A stretch of DNA of 63,121 nucleotides from Oscillospiraceae bacterium. GTDB taxonomy: Bacteria > Bacillota > Clostridia > Oscillospirales > Oscillospiraceae. The notes under the pieces were generated by a model. It ran no database searches and had not been told where the DNA came from. It saw only the letters and a program-made list of their open reading frames with translations. Below are positions 48,444 to 57,544 of this stretch, one piece after another. Position numbers and translations under genes: made by a program. Every line of letters begins with the position of its first letter. Within the stretch, counting starts at the first letter, position 1. The DNA lies in the NCBI GenBank assembly GCA_024691985.1, contig JAILNC010000005.1, positions 1 to 63,121 on the forward strand. Direction: 5' to 3'.

Positions 48444-49576
48444 TTCTTTTTATCCTCCTTCTGGCCTTCGGCTTTCTTGATGGCCGCGGCCTCCGCGTTG
48501 CGCGCGGCGCGGGCCCGGATGCGCTTGAGGTTTTCAAAGATGATCGAGATGGCGATGAAGAACACCACCGTGCCGACGATGACGCTGATCAGCTGTGTGG
48601 GCACGCCCTCAAGATTGAGCTTGCTGCCGCCGTACATCAGCGCGCCGTAGAAGATACCAGCCACGAGTACGCCGAAGGGGTTGGAGCAGCCGATCAGCGC
48701 GACCACGATGCCCGCGAAGCCGAAGCCCTCCTGGCTGGAGAAGATCGAGATGCGGGTGCCCATGCCCATCAGCTGCAGCGCGCCGCCGAGGCCGGCCAGA
48801 GCGCCGGAGATGGCCAGGGCTGTCAGGATGGAGCGGTTGACGCTGATGCCGCCGTATTCGGCCGCGAACTTGTTGGAGCCGACCGCCTTGAGCTCATAGC
48901 CCAGCGTGGTCTTCTCGATGACGAACCAGACGAGCACGGTCATCGCGATGGCGACCAGGATGCCCCAGTTCGCCGTCGGCGCAAGGCCGAGGCGGTTGAT
49001 GAGGTCTTTGGACAGCAGGGTGCTCGCGTTGACCGAGACGTTCTTGGTGGCCTCTGCCGTGCCCTCGCTCTTGATGGCGGGCAAGCCCGCGATGAAGTTC
49101 GACAGGTAGAAGGCGATCCAGTTGAACATGATCATTGACAGGACTTCGTTGATGCCCCACTTCGTCTTGAGGAAGCCGACGATCACGCCCCAGACCGCGC
49201 CGGCCAGCATGGCCGCGAGAAAGCACATCGGGATCAGCAGGGGCTTCGGCACGTTCGCGCACAGGATGCTGACGCAGCAGGCCGCCATGGAGCCCACGAC
49301 GAACTGGCCCTCTGCGCCGATGTTGAACACGCCGGTCTTGAAGGAGAAGGCCACCGACAGGCCGACCACGATGTAGGGGATGGAATAGACGATGACGTAG
49401 GAGAAGCCCTTAAGGCTGGTGACGCTGGAGATCAGCCGCCCGTAAGCCGCGCCCACGGACAGGCCCATGACCACGAGGAAGATCGCGCCCACAAGGAAGC
49501 CCAGCAGGATGGACAGCAGGATGTGGAGAAAGCGGTTTTCCGCGATGATGTCGAGGATGTGTTTTTTCTTTGTCAT
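48440..49576 (-). CDS. nucleoside ABC transporter permease (NupP-like)
   Basis: A 378-residue permease. It has an extra N-terminal helix and a periplasmic loop, the conserved 'GVFNIGAEGQFVVGSMAACC' and 'GGISVNRSILTALAISGALA', and a Lys/Ala-rich cytosolic tail. Start and stop overlap the flanking transporter genes by four bases each. Confidence 0.9.
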   Translation of the reverse strand: MTKKKHILDIIAENRFLHILLSILLGFLVGAIFLVVMGLSVGAAYGRLISSVTSLKGFSYVIVYSIPYIVVGLSVAFSFKTGVFNIGAEGQFVVGSMAACCVSILCANVPKPLLIPMCFLAAMLAGAVWGVIVGFLKTKWGINEVLSMIMFNWIAFYLSNFIAGLPAIKSEGTAEATKNVSVNASTLLSKDLINRLGLAPTANWGILVAIAMTVLVWFVIEKTTLGYELKAVGSNKFAAEYGGISVNRSILTALAISGALAGLGGALQLMGMGTRISIFSSQEGFGFAGIVVALIGCSNPFGVLVAGIFYGALMYGGSKLNLEGVPTQLISVIVGTVVFFIAISIIFENLKRIRARAARNAEAAAIKKAEGQKEDKKK

Positions 49577-51114
49577 GCCTTTTTCCCTCCTCCTGCCATC
49601 TTCAGGCCGAGATCGTTCTCGTTGGCGTCCTTGCCGGGGATGGAGTCGACGATCTGACCGTCGAAAATGACGTCGATAATATCGGAAAGACTCATGATCT
49701 CATCCAGCTCAAAGCTCACCAGCAAAACGGCCTTGCCCTTGTTGCGCTGGCCGACGATGTACTTGTGCACGTACTCGATCGCGCCGACGTCCAGACCGCG
49801 GGTCGGGTTGACGGCGATGAGCAGATCCTTGTCGTTCTGCACCTCGCGCGCGATGATGACCTTCTGCTGATTGCCGCCGGAGAGCGTGCCCGCCGGGCGC
49901 TTCTCGCTGTTGCCCGGGCGGATGTCGTACTTCTCGATGGACTGGGTGGCATGGGCGAAGATGGGCTCGCGCTGGAGGACCTTCTTCTTGGAGAAGGGCT
50001 CCTTCTCATAGTTCTGGAGGATGAGGTTGTCCTCGATGGAGAAGTCCAGCACCAGGCCGTGCTTCTGCCGGTCGGCGGGGATGGAGGAAACGCCGTTCTG
50101 GAAGCCGAAGAGCGGGGGCTTGTTGAATACGTCCACCCCGTTGATCAGCACCTGGCCCTTCGTGCCCTTGCGCAGACCGGTGATGACCTCGACCAGCTCG
50201 GTCTGGCCGTTGCCGTCGATGCCGGCGATGCCGACGATCTCGCCCCGGCGGACCTGCAGGTTCAGGCCCTTGCAGATCTCGATCCCGCGGTAGTCCAGGC
50301 AGTGCAGATCCTTGACGTCCAGCACGACCTCGCCCGGCTCCTGCTCGGGCTTGTCGACCTTGAAGGTGACGTTGCGGCCGACCATCATGGAGGCCAGATC
50401 GTTCTCCGTCACGGTGTCGACGTCCACGGTGCCGATGTACTTGCCCATGCGGATGATGGTGCAGAAGTCGGCGGATTCCTTGATCTCCTTGAGCTTGTGC
50501 GTGATGATGATGATGCTTTTGCCGTCCTTGACCAGGTTGTGCATGATGGCGATGAGCTCCGTGATCTCCTGCGGCGTGAGGGAGGAGGTGGGCTCGTCCA
50601 GGATCAGGATGTCCGCGCCGCGGTAGAGCGCCTTGAGGATCTCAACGCGCTGCTGCATGCCGACGGAGATGTCCTCGATCTTGGCGTCGGGATCGATGGA
50701 CAGGCCGTAGCGCCGGGAGATCTCGACCACGTTTTTGCGCGCGGTCTCCATATCCAGCTGTACGCCCTTCGTCGGCTCCGTGCCGAGGACGATGTTCTCC
50801 GTGACGGTGAAGGGCTGGACCAGCATGAAGTGCTGATGCACCATGCCGATGCCGGCGTCGATGGCGTCGCGCGGGGTGCTCATCTCGATCTTCTTGCCGT
50901 TGACCAGGATATCGCCGGAGGTGGGCTTGAGCAGACCGTAGAGCTGGTTCATCAGCGTCGATTTGCCCGCGCCGTTTTCGCCTAGGATCGCGTGGATCTC
51001 GCCTTTGTGGACGGTGAGGTTGATCCCGTCGTTGGCGACAAAATCGCCGAAGCGCTTGACGATGTTGCGCATTTCAATGACGGGCGTATTCATGTCCACA
51101 TATTCTTTTGCCAA
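49573..51114 (-). CDS. nucleoside ABC transporter ATPase (NupO-like)
   Basis: A 513-residue protein with two ATPase halves. The first has Walker A 'LGENGAGKSTLMNQLYG', signature 'DISVGMQQRVEILKAL' and Walker B 'ILILDEPTSSL'. The second has a degenerate Walker A 'GIDGNGQTELVEVITG' and signature 'LSGGNQQKVIIAREV', as in RbsA/NupO-like transporters. The best start is TTG at 51114 behind GGGGGCGG; an ATG at 51093 has a poor site. A TAAAAT box near 51170 on the minus strand may add transcription downstream of the bmpA terminator. Confidence 0.92.
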   Translation of the reverse strand: MAKEYVDMNTPVIEMRNIVKRFGDFVANDGINLTVHKGEIHAILGENGAGKSTLMNQLYGLLKPTSGDILVNGKKIEMSTPRDAIDAGIGMVHQHFMLVQPFTVTENIVLGTEPTKGVQLDMETARKNVVEISRRYGLSIDPDAKIEDISVGMQQRVEILKALYRGADILILDEPTSSLTPQEITELIAIMHNLVKDGKSIIIITHKLKEIKESADFCTIIRMGKYIGTVDVDTVTENDLASMMVGRNVTFKVDKPEQEPGEVVLDVKDLHCLDYRGIEICKGLNLQVRRGEIVGIAGIDGNGQTELVEVITGLRKGTKGQVLINGVDVFNKPPLFGFQNGVSSIPADRQKHGLVLDFSIEDNLILQNYEKEPFSKKKVLQREPIFAHATQSIEKYDIRPGNSEKRPAGTLSGGNQQKVIIAREVQNDKDLLIAVNPTRGLDVGAIEYVHKYIVGQRNKGKAVLLVSFELDEIMSLSDIIDVIFDGQIVDSIPGKDANENDLGLKMAGGGKKA

Positions 51115-51248
51115 AGTGACCGCCCCCTGTGTTTCAGAATAGTGCCGGGACCTAAACGATACTTCATTTTACCATATCCCGACGTATTTTTCTACTGCTT
51201 CCTCAAATTCTAAAAACAAATCCTGCGTACGCTTTTTATGCACAGTAT

Positions 51249-51278
51249 ATAAAAAGAGCACGGCTTTGCCGTGCTCTT
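51249..51278 (-). terminator. terminator between bmpA and the ABC genes
   Basis: AAGAGCACGG pairs with CCGTGCTCTT around CTTTG; the minus-strand tail is TTTTTATA. It should reduce read-through from bmpA into the ATPase and permease genes, giving more binding protein than transporter. Confidence 0.82.
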
Positions 51279-51294
51279 CAATTTGACGATGGGA

Positions 51295-52308
51295 TCAGCC
51301 GAGGGTGAACTGCGGGCACTCGGCGGGAGTGGTGGGAACGGTCTTGGCGCCGCTGGCGATCTCCTTCTGGGCGGCCTCGACCTTCTCGAGGACGTCGGCG
51401 GGGATGTGGTCGCCGGTGGTGTAGATGCCGACGCCGCCGTTGGTCAGGTCATAGGTGTGCACGCCGGGGGTGAACCTGCCTTCCTTCACGGCCTTGGACA
51501 TATCCTGAGCCGCGACGTCAACGCTCTTGCGGGCGGAGCAGACGACCTTGTCGAGACCGAGGCTGGCGGCCTGGTCGCCGTCAACGCCGATACCCCAGAT
51601 GCCGGCCTCCTCGCAGGCGTTCAGCACGCCGATGCCGGTGCCGCCGGCAGCGTGGTAGATAACGTCGGCGCCCTTGGTGATCATGTCCTTCGCAGCGGTG
51701 TTGCCGCCGGCGATGTCACCGAAGTTGTTGGCGTTGTACTGCAGGACGGTGGCGTCGGGGCAGGCAGCCAGAACGCCGGAGATGTAGCCCACACCGAAGA
51801 GGTTCATGGTGTCGGAAACCATGCCCTGCACGTAGCCGACGGTCTTGGACTCGGTCATGTAGCCGGCGACCAGGCCGACGAGGTAGGAGCACTGCTCCTG
51901 CGCGAACATCAGGCAGGCGACGTTGGGCAGGTCGGCGTTGGTGGAGTCGTCAACGATGGCGAACTTCTGGTCGGGGTTGGCCTCGGCGGCGTCACGGGTG
52001 GCGTCAGCCAGCATGTAGCCGACCGTGATGATCAGGTCGTAGCCCTCGTCGATGAAGGTGTTGATGTTGGTCTGGTAGTCGGCGTCGGTCTTGGACTCGA
52101 GATACTTCACTTCAAAAGCGGAGTCCTCGGCGGCCAGGGCCTGCAGGCCTTCCCAGGCGCCCTGGTTGAAGGAGTTGTCGTTGACGCCGCCGACGTCGGT
52201 GACCATACCGATCTTGGTCTTGGCGGCGGCAGGAGCGGCTTTCTGACCGCAGGCGGCCAGCGAGAAGATCATGCACAGGGCAAGAACGAGCGCGAGAGTC
52301 TTTTTCAT
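51295..52308 (-). CDS. bmpA: BmpA-family nucleoside-binding lipoprotein
   Basis: A 337-residue lipoprotein: signal 'KKTLALVLALCMIFSLAACG' with lipobox LAAC, then the BMP/PnrA binding fold ('IGMVTDVGGVNDNSFNQGAW', 'FAIVDDSTNADLPNV', 'DVIYHAAGGTGIGVL', 'WGIGVDGDQA'). It captures nucleosides for the ABC genes encoded downstream. The ATG at 52308 follows GGAGG and its promoter is at 52371-52399. Confidence 0.93.
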   Translation of the reverse strand: MKKTLALVLALCMIFSLAACGQKAAPAAAKTKIGMVTDVGGVNDNSFNQGAWEGLQALAAEDSAFEVKYLESKTDADYQTNINTFIDEGYDLIITVGYMLADATRDAAEANPDQKFAIVDDSTNADLPNVACLMFAQEQCSYLVGLVAGYMTESKTVGYVQGMVSDTMNLFGVGYISGVLAACPDATVLQYNANNFGDIAGGNTAAKDMITKGADVIYHAAGGTGIGVLNACEEAGIWGIGVDGDQAASLGLDKVVCSARKSVDVAAQDMSKAVKEGRFTPGVHTYDLTNGGVGIYTTGDHIPADVLEKVEAAQKEIASGAKTVPTTPAECPQFTLG

Positions 52309-52370
52309 TGTGCTTCCTCCATAATAATTATTTTTTGCAAGCATCGCGGTGTGCTTTTCACACACAGGAA

Positions 52371-52399
52371 AGTATAGCATGCCGTGCGGGGAAAAACAA
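52371..52399 (-). promoter_or_regulatory. promoter of bmpA
   Basis: TTGTTT and TATACT on the minus strand are 17 bp apart, about 60 bp before the bmpA ATG. Confidence 0.75.
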
Positions 52400-52443
52400 G
52401 GACAAGTTTCACCAAAATGCCCGCGGGAATTTCGTCGAAACGA

Positions 52444-53163
52444 TTAAGAATCTCCCATCCTGGCCGCGGTGTCGAGGGCGACCTCGATCATCTCGTTGAA
52501 GCCGGTCTGGCGCTCCTCGGGCGAGAGCTCCTCCTCCTTGAACAGGTGGTCGGAGATGGTGCAGATGCACAGGGCACGCTTGCCGTGGTAGGCGGCGGTG
52601 ACGTAGAGGGCGGCGGCCTCCATCTCGATGGCCTGGACGCCCATGCGGCGCAGGGCGCGGTTGCCGTCATAGGACTTGGGGTGATAGAAATTGTCCGAGG
52701 AATAGACGTTGCCCACATGGAACTTGACGCCGCACTCCTTTGCGGAGCGGATGCCCTCCTGCATGAGGTGGTAGCTGGCGATGGGGGCGAAGGTGCCGGG
52801 GAAGTTGAACTGATTGATGAAGTTGGAGTCGGTGCAGGCGCCCTGGGCGAAGACGATGTCCATGACGTTGATGTTGTCCTGCAGGGAACCGGCCGAGCCG
52901 ATACGGATGATGTTGTTCACATCGTAGGACGAGAACAGCTCCCAGCTGTAGATGCCGATGGAGGGCATGCCCATGCCCGAGGCCATCACGCTCACCGGCA
53001 CGTCCTTCCATGTGCCGGTATAGCCCTGCACGCCGCGCACGTTGTTGACGAGCACGGGGTCGGTCAGGAAGTTCTCCGCGATGTACTTGGAGCGCAGGGG
53101 GTCGCCCGGCATGAGGACGGTCTTGGCAAAGGCTCCGTTCTTTGCGCTGTTGTGAGGGGTCAT
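52444..53163 (-). CDS. deoD: purine-nucleoside phosphorylase, DeoD type
   Basis: A 239-residue hexameric-type PNP with 'VLMPGDPLRSKYIAENFL' (phosphate site), 'GMGMPSIGIYSWELF', 'IIRIGSAGSLQ', 'GVQAIEMEAAALYVTA' and 'CTISDHLFKEEE' (catalytic Asp). It splits purine (deoxy)ribonucleosides into base and sugar-1-phosphate. Two ATGs are six bases apart; the second, at 53163, has the better spacing from AGGAGG. It sits next to the nucleoside transporter on the same strand and divergent from udk. Confidence 0.95.
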   Translation of the reverse strand: MTPHNSAKNGAFAKTVLMPGDPLRSKYIAENFLTDPVLVNNVRGVQGYTGTWKDVPVSVMASGMGMPSIGIYSWELFSSYDVNNIIRIGSAGSLQDNINVMDIVFAQGACTDSNFINQFNFPGTFAPIASYHLMQEGIRSAKECGVKFHVGNVYSSDNFYHPKSYDGNRALRRMGVQAIEMEAAALYVTAAYHGKRALCICTISDHLFKEEELSPEERQTGFNEMIEVALDTAARMGDS

Positions 53164-53211
53164 TATCATTCCTCCTTTGATATTGGGTGGATGCGATTTT
53201 CCGATGTTTTC

Positions 53212-53239
53212 ATTATATCTCAGAATTGTGAAAAGTCAA
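53212..53239 (-). promoter_or_regulatory. promoter of deoD
   Basis: TTGACT and TATAAT on the minus strand are 16 bp apart. Its -35 box ends one base from the -35 box of the divergent udk promoter. Confidence 0.75.
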
Positions 53240-53240
53240 A

Positions 53241-53269
53241 TTGAAACCCGCGCGGCTTTATGCTATGAT
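53241..53269 (+). promoter_or_regulatory. promoter of udk-tdk
   Basis: TTGAAA and TATGAT are 17 bp apart, 33 bp before the udk ATG and back to back with the deoD promoter. Confidence 0.75.
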
Positions 53270-53302
53270 AGGAACAGAAAGAGAAAAAGGGGGTATCCCT
53301 TG

Positions 53303-53935
53303 ATGGATCAGGTCATGGTCATCGGCATCGCCGGCGGCACCGGCAGCGGCAAGACCACCATCACGCGCCGTCTCATGCAGCGCTTCGGCGGCGAGGTGTC
53401 CGTCATCTACCACGACAACTACTACAAGGCCCATCACGACATGCCCTACGAGGAGCGCGCCAAGCTCAACTACGACCACCCCGACGCCTTCGACACCGAC
53501 ATGCTGATCGAGGCGGTCAAGGATCTCCGGGCCGGGCGCTCCGTCGTCTGCCCGGTCTACGACTACACCGTGCACGACCGCTCGGACGAGACCGTCACGG
53601 TCGAGCCCGCCCGCGTCGTGATCGTCGAGGGCATTCTGATCTTTGAAAACCGTGAGCTCTGCGATCTCATGGACATCAAGGTCTTCGTGGACGCGGATGC
53701 GGACGTGCGCATCCTGCGCCGCATCGTCCGCGACGTGCGCGACCGCGGCCGCAGTCTCGAGAGCGTGGTCAACCAGTATCTGAACACCGTCAAGCCCATG
53801 CACGAGCGCTATGTCGAGCCGAGCAAGCGCAACGCCGACATCATCGTGCCCGAGGGCGGACACAACCGCGTGGCGCTCGAGCTCCTGATGGAGCGGGTGC
53901 GCGCGCATCTGGAGGGGAAAACGGCAAATGGCTAA
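53303..53935 (+). CDS. udk: uridine/cytidine kinase
   Basis: A 210-residue P-loop kinase: 'GIAGGTGSGKTTITRRL', 'VIYHDNYYKAH', 'YDHPDAFDTDMLIEAV' and 'VIVEGILIFENRELCD' are standard Udk motifs. It phosphorylates uridine and cytidine brought in by the transporter. ATG at 53303 follows AAAAGGGGG. The end overlaps tdk by eight bases. Confidence 0.95.
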   Translation: MDQVMVIGIAGGTGSGKTTITRRLMQRFGGEVSVIYHDNYYKAHHDMPYEERAKLNYDHPDAFDTDMLIEAVKDLRAGRSVVCPVYDYTVHDRSDETVTVEPARVVIVEGILIFENRELCDLMDIKVFVDADADVRILRRIVRDVRDRGRSLESVVNQYLNTVKPMHERYVEPSKRNADIIVPEGGHNRVALELLMERVRAHLEGKTANG

Positions 53936-54509
53936 GCTCTATTTCAAATACGGGGCGATGGGCTCGTCGAAGTCGGCGCAGGCCCTGATCACCAAGTTCA
54001 ACTATGAGGAGCTGGGCATGACGGTCTGGCTCATCAAGCCCAGCACGGACACCCGCGACGGGGCGGACGCCGTCAAAAGCCGCATCGGCCTTGTCGCCAC
54101 GGCGCAGGTCATCACGCCCGGGGACGATATCATCGAGGCGTACCGCAAGGCAGGCCCGCACGACGTCATCATCGCGGACGAGGCCCAGTTCTTCACCCCG
54201 GCCCAGATCGACCAGCTGCGCCAGCTCGTCGACGAGGACGATCTGCCGGTTCTCTGCTTCGGCCTGCGCACCGATTTTCTGACGCACTTCTTCCCCGGCT
54301 CGCAGCGGCTGATGGAGCTGGCCGACTCCCTGACCGAGATCAAGACGGTCTGCGCCTGCGGGCGCAAGGCCACCGTCAACGCCCGCATCGACGAGAACGG
54401 CCGCGTCACCACCCACGGCGACCAGGTCCTGCTCGGCGGGAACGACCGCTACATCGCCATGTGCCACAAGTGCTGGAAGGACAGAATCAGGAAACAAGAC
54501 AACGTGTAG
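53928..54509 (+). CDS. tdk: thymidine kinase (type II)
   Basis: A 193-residue enzyme with the P-loop 'YGAMGSSKSAQALI', 'VIIADEAQFFTPAQIDQL' and the zinc cysteines in 'VCACGRKA' and 'MCHKCWK', as in TK1-type thymidine kinases. It is coupled to udk by an eight-base overlap, forming a pyrimidine salvage pair. Confidence 0.95.
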   Translation: MAKLYFKYGAMGSSKSAQALITKFNYEELGMTVWLIKPSTDTRDGADAVKSRIGLVATAQVITPGDDIIEAYRKAGPHDVIIADEAQFFTPAQIDQLRQLVDEDDLPVLCFGLRTDFLTHFFPGSQRLMELADSLTEIKTVCACGRKATVNARIDENGRVTTHGDQVLLGGNDRYIAMCHKCWKDRIRKQDNV

Positions 54510-54573
54510 GGGCCGACGCCCCCGGCGGCCCGCAGCTCGTCTCTTCAAGTCCACCATCGAAAGGAGTCCCCCC

Positions 54574-55206
54574 ATGCTTGACCAGATCACCGTCAACGCC
54601 CACAGCAGCATCCGCATCGGCGGCAATACCGTCGTTTACGTCGACCCCTTCCGCCTGACGCAGGAAGCCCACGACGCCGACCTCATCCTCTTCACGCATC
54701 CGCACTACGACCACTTCTCCCCCGAGGACTTCCGGAAGGCCGCGAAGCCCGACACGGTCTTCGTCTGCCCGGGCTCGATGAAGCAGGAGGCGCTGGCCGC
54801 CGGGGTCGAGCCGCACTATCTCGCCACCGTCGAGGCGGAGGAGACTCTCTGCCTGCGCGGCATCGAGATCGAGGGCGTGCCCGCATACAACACGAACAAG
54901 CCCAACCACCCGAAGAAAAAGGGCTGGCTCGGCTACGTGCTCGAGATCGGGCCGGAGCACATCTACATCGCCGGGGACACCGACCGCATCCCCGAGGGCG
55001 AGGCCGTGTACTGCACGATCGCCCTGGTCCCCATCGGCGGCACCTATACCATGAACGCCGAGGAGGCGGCGGCCTTCGTCAACAAAATCCACCCGCACAC
55101 GGTCATCCCCACGCACTACGGCTGCATCGTGGGCTCGCTGGACGACGCGCGCACCTTTGTGAAAAACCTCGACCGCAGCGTCGAGGTCTGCCTGAAGATC
55201 GACTGA
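54574..55206 (+). CDS. MBL-fold metal-dependent hydrolase (UlaG-like)
   Basis: A 210-residue beta-lactamase-fold protein: 'ILFTHPHYDHFSPEDF' is the H-x-H-x-D-H metal motif, 'HIYIAGDTDRIPEG' and 'VIPTHYGCIVGS' give the other ligands. Compact metal-dependent hydrolases of this type act on phosphodiesters, lactones or N-acyl lipids; which applies here is unknown. ATG follows AAAGGAG, 65 bases after tdk, possibly in the same transcript. Confidence 0.82.
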   Translation: MLDQITVNAHSSIRIGGNTVVYVDPFRLTQEAHDADLILFTHPHYDHFSPEDFRKAAKPDTVFVCPGSMKQEALAAGVEPHYLATVEAEETLCLRGIEIEGVPAYNTNKPNHPKKKGWLGYVLEIGPEHIYIAGDTDRIPEGEAVYCTIALVPIGGTYTMNAEEAAAFVNKIHPHTVIPTHYGCIVGSLDDARTFVKNLDRSVEVCLKID

Positions 55207-55223
55207 TATACAATCAAACTTCC

Positions 55224-55267
55224 ATGCCGGGAAAAACGTTGCGGTTTTTCCCGGCATATGTTATGAT
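55224..55267 (+). promoter_or_regulatory. hairpin overlapping the alr promoter
   Basis: ATGCCGGGAAAAAC pairs perfectly with its complement (55224-55237 with 55244-55257). The -35 box TTGCGG (55239-55244) lies in the loop and start of the second arm, and TATGAT (55262-55267) follows 17 bp later. No T-tract follows, so this is either a weak terminator for the upstream gene or a promoter-proximal palindrome. Confidence 0.6.
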
Positions 55268-55303
55268 AGGGGAAATTTTCGGCACGGAAAGAGGGCGCTT
55301 TAC

Positions 55304-56422
55304 TTGACAGAGCTTGAAAAACGGACCTGGGCTGAGATCAGCCTCGCAAACATCCGCCACAATTACAGGGCGATCCGCGCCGCCCTGCCGGAGGGCTGCC
55401 GCTTTGTCGGTGTGGTCAAGGCCAACGCCTACGGCCACGGCGCGCTTGCGGTGTCGCAGGCGCTGGAGGCCGAGGGCGCGGACTATCTGGCCGTGTCCTG
55501 CCTGGACGAAGCGATGGAGCTGCGCGACGGCGGCATCCGCATGCCGATCCTGATCCTCGGACACACGCCTGTGGAGTTCACCTTCCTGCTGGCCGACAAT
55601 GATATCACCCAGACCGTCACCTGCCTGAAAAAGGCGGAGGAGTTTTCCGCCGAGTGCGTGCGCCTCGGGCATGAGCTGCGCGTCCACATCGCGCTGGACA
55701 CGGGCATGTCCCGCCTCGGCTTCCTCTGCGGGCCTGACGGGGCGGCGAACGTCCTGCGGGCTGTGTCCCTGCCCGGGCTGAAGGCCGAGGGCGTGTTCAC
55801 CCACTTTGCCGTCTCGGACGAGGCGGGCGAGGACAACGAGGCCTACACCCGCGCGCAGTATAAGCTCTTCTGCGACACGATCGAGGCCGTGCACGAGGGC
55901 GGCTTCGACTTCGCCCTCCGTCACTGCGCCAACACGGGCGCCGTGCTGCACTATCCGGAGATGGCGCTGGACATGGCGCGCCCCGGCCTGCTGCTCTACG
56001 GCTACGGGGACGAATCTGGGGAGCTCGGCCTGAAGTCCTGCATGCGCTTCATGACGCGCGTGAGCACCATCAAGCACTATCCCCCCGGCACCTGCGTCAG
56101 CTACGGCCGCCGCTTCGTCACCGAGAGGCACACGCGTATGGGCGTCGTGGGCGCGGGCTATGCCGACGGGCTCTTCCGCTGCCTGTCCAACCGCTGCGCC
56201 TTCTGGGTCGGGGACGGCTTTGCCGAGCAGCGCGGCAGCATCTGCATGGACATGTGCATGATCGACCTGACGGAGCGGCCCGAGGCCGGGGTCGGCAGCG
56301 AGGTGGAGATCTTCGGCGTAAAGACCAGTCTCGACGCCCTCGCCGCCGCCGCACAGACCATCCCCTACGAGCTGCTGTGCGCGGTCTCGAAGCGCGTCCC
56401 GCGTGTCTATAAAGATTTTTGA
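55304..56422 (+). CDS. alr: alanine racemase
   Basis: A 372-residue fold-type III PLP enzyme: the PLP lysine is in 'FVGVVKANAYGHGALAVSQA', the substrate-side Tyr in 'YGRRFVTERHTRMGVVGAGY' and 'GSICMDMCMIDLT'. It makes D-alanine for peptidoglycan. The start is a TTG at 55304 behind GAGGG. ddl follows 28 bases later, so D-Ala and D-Ala-D-Ala synthesis are cotranscribed. Confidence 0.95.
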   Translation: MTELEKRTWAEISLANIRHNYRAIRAALPEGCRFVGVVKANAYGHGALAVSQALEAEGADYLAVSCLDEAMELRDGGIRMPILILGHTPVEFTFLLADNDITQTVTCLKKAEEFSAECVRLGHELRVHIALDTGMSRLGFLCGPDGAANVLRAVSLPGLKAEGVFTHFAVSDEAGEDNEAYTRAQYKLFCDTIEAVHEGGFDFALRHCANTGAVLHYPEMALDMARPGLLLYGYGDESGELGLKSCMRFMTRVSTIKHYPPGTCVSYGRRFVTERHTRMGVVGAGYADGLFRCLSNRCAFWVGDGFAEQRGSICMDMCMIDLTERPEAGVGSEVEIFGVKTSLDALAAAAQTIPYELLCAVSKRVPRVYKDF

Positions 56423-56450
56423 TTTTCCCTTTTCCGGAAAGGAGCAAATT

Positions 56451-57512
56451 ATGAAAATCGTGGTTTTGGGCGGGGGCATCAGCACCGAGCGCCACGTCGC
56501 CCTCGTGACCGGCACCTCCGTGTGCAAGGCCCTGCGCAGGCTCGGCCATCAGGCCATTTTTGTGGATCTCTACATGGGGCTCGAGGACTACGAGGGCCCG
56601 CTGGAGGCGGCCTTTGACGCGCCGGACGGCTTCATCGGCAACGTCGCCATCGAAAAGCAGGCGCCCGATCTCGAGGCGGTGAAGGCAGAGCGCAAATGGA
56701 AGAGCCCGAGCCGCATCGGCAAAAACGTGCTGGAGCTCTGCCAGCTCGCCGACTGCGTCTTCCTCGGCCTGCACGGGGCCGACGGCGAGGACGGCAAGAT
56801 CCAGGCGGCCCTCGATCTGCTGGGCGTGCCCTACACCGGCTCCGGCCCGCTGCCGAGCGCCATGGCCATGGACAAGGCGGTCGCCAAGCGCATCATGGAG
56901 AGCGCCGGGGTCCTGACCCCGAAGTGGCAGGAGCTGAGCTACACCGCGGCGGACATCCCGCGTCTGACGCAGCTGCTGCCCGTGCCCTGCGCGGTCAAGG
57001 TGGTCAACGGCGGCTCGTCCATCGGCGTGGCCCTGCCCGATACGCGCGAGGAGCTGGAGAAGGCCCTGGTTGAGCTCGAGCCCTTCCACAGCCGCGTGAT
57101 CGTGGAGGAGAAGATCGTCGGGCGCGAGCTGACCCAGCCCATTCTGGACGACGCGTATCTCAGCGCCATCGAGATCGTCCCGCCCGAGGGCTCGAGCTTC
57201 GACTACGTCGCCAAGTACCAGAGCGGCGCGGAGGGCGCGCAGGAGCTCTGCCCCGCCCCGATCACCGAAGAGGAGCAGCGCACCGTCGGCGAGGCGGCGC
57301 TGAAATTTCACCGGGCCCTGGGCCTGTCGGTGTATTCGCGCAGCGATTTCATCCTTGATAAAGAGGGCCGCGCCTGGTGTCTCGAGGTCAACACCCTGCC
57401 GGGCATGACGCCCAACAGCCTCATCCCCAAGGCCGCCCGGGTCGCGGGCATGAGCTATGAGGAGCTCTGCGAGAAGATCGTTACCCTCTCTCTCGCCGAG
57501 CGCAGAAAGTGA
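56451..57512 (+). CDS. ddl: D-alanine--D-alanine ligase-family protein
   Basis: A 353-residue ATP-grasp ligase: 'KIVVLGGGISTERHVALV' (Glu-Arg of the first substrate site), 'VFLGLHGADGEDGKIQAALD', 'AVKVVNGGSSIGVAL' and 'WCLEVNTLPGMTPNSLIPKA'. The position after alr supports D-Ala-D-Ala synthesis; D-Ala-D-Ser or D-Lac specificity cannot be excluded by reading. ATG at 56451 follows AAAGGAG; an open frame 48 bases upstream is not supported. Confidence 0.9.
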   Translation: MKIVVLGGGISTERHVALVTGTSVCKALRRLGHQAIFVDLYMGLEDYEGPLEAAFDAPDGFIGNVAIEKQAPDLEAVKAERKWKSPSRIGKNVLELCQLADCVFLGLHGADGEDGKIQAALDLLGVPYTGSGPLPSAMAMDKAVAKRIMESAGVLTPKWQELSYTAADIPRLTQLLPVPCAVKVVNGGSSIGVALPDTREELEKALVELEPFHSRVIVEEKIVGRELTQPILDDAYLSAIEIVPPEGSSFDYVAKYQSGAEGAQELCPAPITEEEQRTVGEAALKFHRALGLSVYSRSDFILDKEGRAWCLEVNTLPGMTPNSLIPKAARVAGMSYEELCEKIVTLSLAERRK

Positions 57513-57544
57513 GAGACGAACGGAAGAAAGGAGAAGAATTTCGC

